Shown: piece by piece, positions 6,068 to 10,382 of the stretch | Layout of the letters: each line of letters opens with the position of its first letter | How positions within the stretch are numbered: position 1 is the stretch's first letter | Assembly (NCBI GenBank): GCA_001795035.1 | Contig: MGMW01000052.1 | Coordinates: 1-10,382 of the forward strand | Length of the DNA: 10,382 bases | Reading direction: 5' to 3' | Source of the DNA: Chloroflexi bacterium RBG_13_53_26 | GTDB taxonomy: Bacteria; Chloroflexota; Dehalococcoidia; UBA2247; RBG-13-53-26 | Made by a program: the position numbers and the translations under genes | Notes under the pieces: generated by a model | Database searches by the model: none | What the model was told of the DNA's origin: nothing | What the model saw: the letters and a program-made list of their open reading frames with translations, nothing else

Positions 6068-6418
6068 ATGAACAAATGGAAAACTATTCTCGCAGCTGTT
6101 GTCGGCATGGCATTATTGTTGGCAGGCTTGACAGGTCTGGTGGGCTGCGGTGAGCAAGCTGAGAAGGTAAGCGCAACCTTCGCTGCTTGGCCGACCTCCG
6201 GCACAGTCCCACTCGAGGTTTACTTCTACGACTACTCCACGGGCGACATCGAAGAATGGGCCTGGGACTTCGACAATGATGGTGTAGTGGACAGCACGGA
6301 GCAAGACCCGTCCTATACATACGATACTGTCGGACTATACACCGTCTCTCTCACTGTAACTGGCCCTGGCAGTTCAGGTACGAAGACCATAACAGACTAC
6401 ATCGAGGTAGTAGAATAG
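6068..6418 (+). CDS. PKD-domain lipoprotein
   Basis: 116 residues, with GGAGAGGA 7 nt before the ATG. Lipoprotein signal peptide: NKWK, hydrophobic stretch, lipobox L-V-G-C with lipidated Cys27. The rest is a single PKD (Ig-like) domain, about residues 35-116, with hallmark WAWDFDNDGVVDSTEQ, SYTYDTVGLYTVSLTVTG and closing strand DYIEVVE. It would be anchored on the outer face of the membrane. It is a close paralogue of the N-terminal third of the next gene's product (same signal peptide, same GDIEEW.WDFDND motif), so the pair arose by tandem duplication. It lacks any enzyme domain. It could bind a polymer, or bind or titrate the protease's partner (inference). It is isolated between two hairpin terminators, with no clear promoter. 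Confidence 0.85.
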   Translation: MNKWKTILAAVVGMALLLAGLTGLVGCGEQAEKVSATFAAWPTSGTVPLEVYFYDYSTGDIEEWAWDFDNDGVVDSTEQDPSYTYDTVGLYTVSLTVTGPGSSGTKTITDYIEVVE

Positions 6419-6443
6419 CCTTCACTGCCCTACCCTCCTCCAA

Positions 6444-6471
6444 GGATATAGGGGCTTCGGCCCCTATATCC
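6444..6471 (+). terminator. Strong hairpin terminator after the PKD lipoprotein gene
   Basis: A perfect 12-bp stem GGATATAGGGGC / GCCCCTATATCC closed by a UUCG tetraloop (6456-6459), 25 bp after the stop. The following CATTACCCTT is a poor U-tract, so termination may be partial. The core (TAGGGGC/GCCCCTA) is shared with the terminator at 5879-5906. Confidence 0.7.
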
Positions 6472-6492
6472 ATTACCCTTGATGCTGCGGCC

Positions 6493-6525
6493 TTTACCGT
6501 ATCTTTACCATAGACTTGCTATAGT
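6493..6525 (+). promoter_or_regulatory. TTTACC-repeat promoter of the PKD-protease gene
   Basis: TTTACC at 6493-6498 and 6504-6509, 10 bp, then extended -10 TG-C-TATAGT (-10 at 6520-6525). Geometry is identical to 5338-5370. Start predicted near 6532, giving a leader of about 135 nt. Confidence 0.65.
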
Positions 6526-6668
6526 GGATACCTGTGTTCGAAGGCATCATCACTGTATGGACGACGTGCTCCAGGAGAAGTTCGAGTCGCAGGGGACCTG
6601 GCCATGGGCTCAGATAGTCCAGTCCTATCAGGCGATGTGAAAATCGCGGGTGAATGGAGGCGAACGGG

Positions 6669-7736
6669 ATGAGAAAATGGAGAGTTGCTCTTGTTACGGT
6701 TGTTAGCATGGCATTGTTGCTGGCAGGTCTGACAGGGCTTACGGGTTGCGCTCAGCAGACCGAGGCACAGATAAACGCAGCCTTCTCTGCCTGGCCGGCC
6801 TCTGGTTCCGCTCCGCTCGAGGTCGATTTCTACGACCAGTCCACCGGCGACATCGAAGAATGGGGGTGGGACTTTGACAATGACAGTGTGGTGGACAGCA
6901 CGGAGCAATATCCATCCTGCACCTACGATGTTGCCGGCACATACACCGTTGCTCTCACCGTCGCCGGCCCGGAAGGTTCGGTTACACAGACCAGGACCGA
7001 CTATGTCCAGGTGGCGGAAGGGACAAGCGACGGTGAGCCTGCCTCCGTTTCCGACGATAGTGCCACAGAGGAAACCCTTCTGTACCTGGATACCGAAATC
7101 GGTGTTGAACTTGACACTACTGAGCTGGTGCAAAAGGTAGGGGCTGCTGTTGTTTCTATCGTTACCACAACGATAACCTACGACTGGCGCTGGAGACCCG
7201 TCCCTTCCACTGGTGCCGGCACAGGGATAATCATCAATTCTGAGGGCTGGATCGTGACCAATAACCATGTGGTGGAGGATGCTCAGACGGTGACAGTAAT
7301 CCTTAGCGATGGAAGGAGCTTTGAGGCAAGCAGCGTGATTTCAGATCCCGAGACCGATCTGGCGCTGGTCCGAATTGGCGCCACCGGTCTCCCCTACCTC
7401 CACTTTCTGGTCAACTCGCTGGAGCAGCTCAATGAGCTTGACCCCGTGATTGCTGTGGGCAACGCCCTGGCTTTGCCGGGAGGCCCTACCTGGACTACCG
7501 GCGTCGTCAGTAATCTGGGCCGTTCCATCGATCTGGGGGACGGCGTGATACTCAGCGACGTCATCCAGACTGATGCCGCCATCAATCAAGGGAACAGCGG
7601 TGGACCACTGGTCAATACGGCCGGTCAGGTGGTGGGCATCAATGTAGCTATCGCCAGCAATTCAGAGAACATTGGCTTTGCCATAAGCACCGATACTGCC
7701 ATTCCGGTAATAGGAACTCTAATAGCGCAAGGGTAG
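6669..7736 (+). CDS. Lipoprotein with PKD domain fused to HtrA-like serine protease, no PDZ
   Basis: 355 residues from ATG 6669, with GGAGG 8 nt upstream; the ATG at 6654 lies before that site. Lipobox L-T-G-C (Cys27). PKD domain about 35-117 (WGWDFDNDSVVDSTEQ, TYDVAGTYTVALTVAG). An acidic linker (about 118-140) leads to the trypsin-like domain (about 145-355) with the full triad: His200 (VTNNHVVED), Asp230 (PETDLALVRI), Ser310 (NQGNSGGPLV), plus the conserved GFAIS near the end. It stops right after the protease domain, whereas DegP/DegS/HtrA continue with one or two PDZ domains. It is anchored outside the membrane and likely degrades or processes exported proteins. The PKD domain may take the PDZ role of substrate or surface contact (inference). 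It is probably induced by the neighbouring two-component system. Confidence 0.92.
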   Translation: MRKWRVALVTVVSMALLLAGLTGLTGCAQQTEAQINAAFSAWPASGSAPLEVDFYDQSTGDIEEWGWDFDNDSVVDSTEQYPSCTYDVAGTYTVALTVAGPEGSVTQTRTDYVQVAEGTSDGEPASVSDDSATEETLLYLDTEIGVELDTTELVQKVGAAVVSIVTTTITYDWRWRPVPSTGAGTGIIINSEGWIVTNNHVVEDAQTVTVILSDGRSFEASSVISDPETDLALVRIGATGLPYLHFLVNSLEQLNELDPVIAVGNALALPGGPTWTTGVVSNLGRSIDLGDGVILSDVIQTDAAINQGNSGGPLVNTAGQVVGINVAIASNSENIGFAISTDTAIPVIGTLIAQG

Positions 7737-7761
7737 GTAGTCCCTCGGGAGTAAATGGAAA

Positions 7762-8091
7762 ATGAGTGGGATGCTGGGATGCCAAGATAAATTGGACGGC
7801 GGGTTTTGGTGGGGGAGAATCTCCCTCAGTGAGGGTGTGGCGGACAGGGCATCGCAAGATGTTGAATTTGCCACCTTCTGCTACAGGAGCCTGCGCCGTC
7901 ATGCCAGCGGAGGCCAGGGCGATATATCTGTTGAGGATGGATCCCGGATATCCTCTGCACACAAGCATAAGGGCCTGTCGGAGATCTGGATCATTACCGA
8001 GGCCGACAGGTCTAGAACCAGGGTCCTGTTTTCGCACGAGTACCGGGGAGAGTCATGCTATGGAATATCGAAAGCCGAAGACCTGCACTGA
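7762..8091 (+). CDS. Hypothetical small protein, weakly supported
   Basis: This is the better of two overlapping frames in the 457-bp gap 7737-8193 (the other is 7766-8131). 109 residues from ATG 7762, with CGGGAG 10 nt upstream. Codon use is similar to neighbours. The C-terminal half (SEIWIITEADRSRTRVLFSHEY) reads like real protein, while the N-terminal half (CQDKLDGGFWWGRIS...) does not resemble anything known to me. There is no signal peptide or membrane segment. It may be a genuine small gene, or a decayed fragment whose last part was once coding. No function can be given. Confidence 0.4.
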   Translation: MSGMLGCQDKLDGGFWWGRISLSEGVADRASQDVEFATFCYRSLRRHASGGQGDISVEDGSRISSAHKHKGLSEIWIITEADRSRTRVLFSHEYRGESCYGISKAEDLH

Positions 8092-8149
8092 GCAATGTTC
8101 GATTGAGCCGTTGCGGAGCAGGCAATTCTGAAGGGAGGTTAGTATAGCC

Positions 8150-8197
8150 ATGTTGGTGAGATCATCAAAGAGGATGTCAAGGAGGTTTGTACCATGA
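8150..8197 (+). CDS. Possible 15-codon leader peptide before the ABC permease
   Basis: ATG at 8150 encodes MLVRSSKRMSRRFVP and its TGA overlaps the permease ATG as ATGA. AGGGAGG (8132-8138) lies 11 nt upstream, somewhat far. The permease has its own ribosome site (AAGGAGG, 8179-8185) inside this ORF. Ribosomes translating the leader would cover that site, which suggests coupling or attenuation. It could equally be chance. Confidence 0.35.
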   Translation: MLVRSSKRMSRRFVP

Positions 8198-9468
8198 GTA
8201 TGGTCTGGCGGTCGCTACGGAATCTATTGCGCAGTCCCCAGCGCACGACTTTGATGGTAGCACTGCTGGCGGTGAGCATAGGGCTGGCCCTGATTATGTT
8301 CACCGTTCACGGTGCTACCGCGAACCAGTTGGGGTCGATCGGCACAGAGATCGGCACAGAGATCACGATACGGTCGGCGGGGTCCTATGGGACGATGGGA
8401 GGCGGTGAGCCACTGGCCCAGGAAGATGTGGACAAGCTCAGCAGCATAGACCATGTGGACTCTGTACAGGTAAGTGTCCAGACCCAGTATAGCGGCGACA
8501 GCCTTGAGTCAGCCGTCGATGCCGGCAGCCTGGGAGGCCGTGGGCCAATGGGGGGCTCCTCGTCAGGGAGTTTCACTATGCCCATAACGGTCATGGGGTT
8601 TAGTGCCGCTAATGAAAGCCCAACACTGATGAACGGCACAACGATGGAAATAGTGGAAGGGAGCTACTTCACCTCAGATGACGCCGATGTGATGGTAGTC
8701 GGTCAAGATCTGGCTGACAAGAATAGCCTCAGTGTTGGTTCTACAGTGGACATAGAGGGCACATCCGTAACGGTCATCGGCATCTACGACAGCGGTACAT
8801 CCTTTGGGAACAACATGTTGATTATGCCTGTTGATACTGTTGAGAGCCTGTTTGACATAGATGGAGTGACTTCGGTAACGGTGGTAGTTGATGACATCGA
8901 TAATGTGGATGCTGTGGCCAGCGATATTCGGGAGATCTTTCCAGAGGATGTTGCCGACGTTACCACTGCCGAAGACATGTATGCGCGAATAAATGACTCT
9001 GTGACTAATGCCGGGAGCACCAGCACCATAGGGATGATAGTGGCTTTCAGCGTCGCTGCAATAGTGGTTCTGTTTTCGGTGGTACTGATGATGCGTCAGC
9101 GGGTGAAGGAAATCGGTATTCTCAAGGCCATCGGGGCATCCAACCGGCAGATAGGGTTTCAATTCAGTCTGGAGACCCTGGCGGTCAGCCTGGTAGGCGC
9201 CATCATCGGGGCCATTATCACCTACCCACTGGCTCAGAAGGTGGCTAATATGCTTGCCGGTGGCGAGTCGACAGGCATGGGGGGAGGTCCAGGAGGAGAC
9301 ATGTTCTCACGTGTCGGCGGTACAGTTGCCGGGCTTGATGTGGCCGTATCGCCGATGGTCTTCCTTTACGCATTGGCCATAGCCGCAGCCCTGGCTATTC
9401 TGGCCAGCGTATTGCCGACCTGGTATATAGCTAGAGTCAGACCTGCGGAGGTGTTACGCAATGAATAG
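8194..9468 (+). CDS. FtsX/MacB-family ABC transporter permease
   Basis: 424 residues, with AAGGAGG 8 nt before the ATG. TM1 is about residues 18-40 (LMVALLAVSIGLALIMF), followed by a large external MacB periplasmic-core-like domain (about 41-270; IVEGSYFTSDDADVMVVGQDLA and SLSVGSTVDIEGTSVTVIGIYDSG are typical). Three more membrane segments lie in the C-terminal FtsX domain (about 275-420), which also has the cytoplasmic coupling-helix motif RQRVKEIGILKAIGASNRQI and ends PTWYIARVRPAEVLRNE. Two Gly/Met/Ser-rich insertions (SLGGRGPMGGSSSG and STGMGGGPGGDM) are low-complexity and resemble the tail of the 5453 protein in composition. Members move lipoproteins, peptides or drugs, or transmit mechanical signals to the envelope; the substrate is unknown. 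It is partnered with the overlapping ATPase gene. No separate promoter was seen. Confidence 0.93.
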   Translation: MSMVWRSLRNLLRSPQRTTLMVALLAVSIGLALIMFTVHGATANQLGSIGTEIGTEITIRSAGSYGTMGGGEPLAQEDVDKLSSIDHVDSVQVSVQTQYSGDSLESAVDAGSLGGRGPMGGSSSGSFTMPITVMGFSAANESPTLMNGTTMEIVEGSYFTSDDADVMVVGQDLADKNSLSVGSTVDIEGTSVTVIGIYDSGTSFGNNMLIMPVDTVESLFDIDGVTSVTVVVDDIDNVDAVASDIREIFPEDVADVTTAEDMYARINDSVTNAGSTSTIGMIVAFSVAAIVVLFSVVLMMRQRVKEIGILKAIGASNRQIGFQFSLETLAVSLVGAIIGAIITYPLAQKVANMLAGGESTGMGGGPGGDMFSRVGGTVAGLDVAVSPMVFLYALAIAAALAILASVLPTWYIARVRPAEVLRNE

Positions 9469-10174
9469 CAACAACGAGGCAATCGTCACAGTAGAGGCAG
9501 TGGCCAAGCATTTCAAATCGGGGGACACCCTGGTACGAGCAGTAGATGGCGTCAGCGTCAAGCTCCCCAAGGGGAAACTGATAGCTATCAAAGGCGCCAG
9601 TGGCAGCGGCAAGACTACCTTACTGAACATGATCGGGGCCCTGGACAAGCCCTCAGAGGGAACCATAGTAGTGGATGGGACCAGGGTCTCGGAAATGCAC
9701 GGCGGTGAGGAGGTAAGCTACCGGCGCAAAAAGGTGGGCTTTGTCTTTCAGTCCTATTCCCTTATCCCCAATTTGACTGCGCTGGAGAACGTTATGCTGC
9801 CTATGGAGATCACAGGCGTTGAGCCAAATGGGCGGAAAGACAGGGCGCGCCTTCTGCTGCAAAGAGTGAGAATCGATGATGGCCAGCAGGCACGCCGCCC
9901 TACCAGGTTGTCGGGAGGTGAACAGCAGCGGGTAGCCATCGCCCGTGCCCTGGCCAATGACCCCCCCATTATTCTGGCAGACGAGCCGACAGGCAACCTG
10001 GATTCCAAGACCAGCAAGCGGATTGTCGAACTCCTATACAGCCTCACTCAAGAGGGCAAGACGGTGATAGTGGCTACGCACAGCGCCGATATAGCGGCCA
10101 GGGCTGATATGGTTCTGGAAATGACGGATGGCAAGGTTACGGACACCTCCTCATTTGAGCGCCCGAAAAGATGA
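9461..10174 (+). CDS. ABC transporter ATPase, LolD/MacB family
   Basis: 237 residues. It starts within the permease gene (8-bp overlap, ATGAATAG) with GGAGG 9 nt upstream, so the two are translated together. All ATPase motifs are intact: Walker A GASGSGKTT (about 46-54), Q-loop VFQSYSLIPNLTALENV, signature LSGGEQQRVAIARA, Walker B PIILADEPTGNLD and H-loop VIVATHS. The DEPTGNLDS and NLTALENVMLP forms are typical of the MacB/LolD/FtsE-like group. It is cytoplasmic, hydrolysing ATP to drive the FtsX-type permease. No membrane-fusion protein is visible in the window, so whether this is a full tripartite exporter is open. Confidence 0.96.
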   Translation: MNSNNEAIVTVEAVAKHFKSGDTLVRAVDGVSVKLPKGKLIAIKGASGSGKTTLLNMIGALDKPSEGTIVVDGTRVSEMHGGEEVSYRRKKVGFVFQSYSLIPNLTALENVMLPMEITGVEPNGRKDRARLLLQRVRIDDGQQARRPTRLSGGEQQRVAIARALANDPPIILADEPTGNLDSKTSKRIVELLYSLTQEGKTVIVATHSADIAARADMVLEMTDGKVTDTSSFERPKR

Positions 10175-10246
10175 GCCGGTCTCGTCTGTAAAACCGATAA
10201 TGGCCAGTCTGTTTCCACGACTGTTAACCGGAGAGGAGGCTCCGAA

Positions 10247-10382
10247 ATGCAGAAACCGATCACCACTACTGATTGTGGAGTCACCTACTACAGGGGGTGC
10301 TTCTGGGCCGCTATGCCTTGGTCGAAAATCAGTCATGAGCGTACCGATGAGTCCACACCATTATCCGATATAGCGAGAAGCA
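10247..10382 (+). CDS. Start of an unidentified gene (3' partial)
   Basis: An ATG at 10247 with AGGAGG (10234-10239) 7 nt upstream opens a frame of 45 codons that continues past the right edge. It begins MQKPITTTDCGVTYYRGCF and is not recognised. It lies 72 bp after the ATPase stop with no terminator between, so it may belong to the transporter operon. Confidence 0.45.
   Translation, partial: MQKPITTTDCGVTYYRGCFWAAMPWSKISHERTDESTPLSDIARS

Noticed and set aside
6557..6640. A 27-codon ORF (MDDVLQEKFESQGTWPW...) in the leader of the PKD-protease gene
   Set aside because: There is no ribosome binding site at a suitable distance and it does not overlap the protease start. The leader is long enough for such an ORF by chance.
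6519..7268. Minus-strand open frame of 249 codons opposite the PKD-protease gene
   Set aside because: It is antisense to a gene with intact lipobox, PKD and catalytic triad. The similar minus-strand frame opposite 6068-6418 arises only because the two sense sequences are paralogous.
7741..7751. TCCCTCGGGA as a terminator after the protease gene
   Set aside because: The stem is 4 bp with a 2-nt loop and no U-tract follows, so it is too weak to call.

Overview
This window looks like a piece of a bacterial chromosome of about 55% G+C by eye, probably from an uncultured Chloroflexota (Dehalococcoidia-like) bacterium. That assignment is an inference from gene content: an ECF sigma factor overlapping a DUF5667-type membrane protein, PKD-domain lipoproteins, and a small exported protein of a kind I associate with that phylum. 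No rRNA, tRNA, insertion sequence, CRISPR array or phage gene was seen.

Left third (1-3340, all on the minus strand). An ECF sigma factor gene (GTG start at 3277) overlaps a DUF5667-type single-pass membrane protein gene by 8 bp. A membrane-anchored transglutaminase-like protein follows 32 bp later and is closed by a rho-independent terminator (708-736). Beyond the terminator lies a second DUF5667-type gene that runs off the left edge. Its N-terminal half is about 97% identical in DNA to the first copy, while its C-terminal half is diverged. It also carries a perfect 198-bp in-frame tandem duplication that doubles the membrane segment.

Middle (3415-7736, plus strand). After a divergent promoter region come an OmpR-family response regulator and its histidine kinase, then three exported proteins: a small secreted protein with a Met/Gly/His/Cys tail, a lipoprotein consisting of one PKD domain, and a lipoprotein fusing a paralogous PKD domain to an HtrA-like serine protease that lacks PDZ domains. 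The most striking observation is that the response regulator gene, the small secreted protein gene and the protease gene are preceded by near-identical promoters: two TTTACC-like direct repeats spaced 11 bp, then an extended -10 (TGCTAT...) at constant distance. This is the architecture expected of an OmpR/PhoB-type activator site, so the window probably contains the two-component system together with part of its regulon, an envelope-stress-like module.

Right third (7737-10382, plus strand). A poorly supported small ORF and a 15-codon leader ORF precede an FtsX/MacB-type ABC permease, which overlaps its LolD/MacB-type ATPase by 8 bp. A further ORF with a strong ribosome binding site begins at 10247 and leaves the window. 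No separate promoter was seen for the transporter, so it may be transcribed through from the protease gene.
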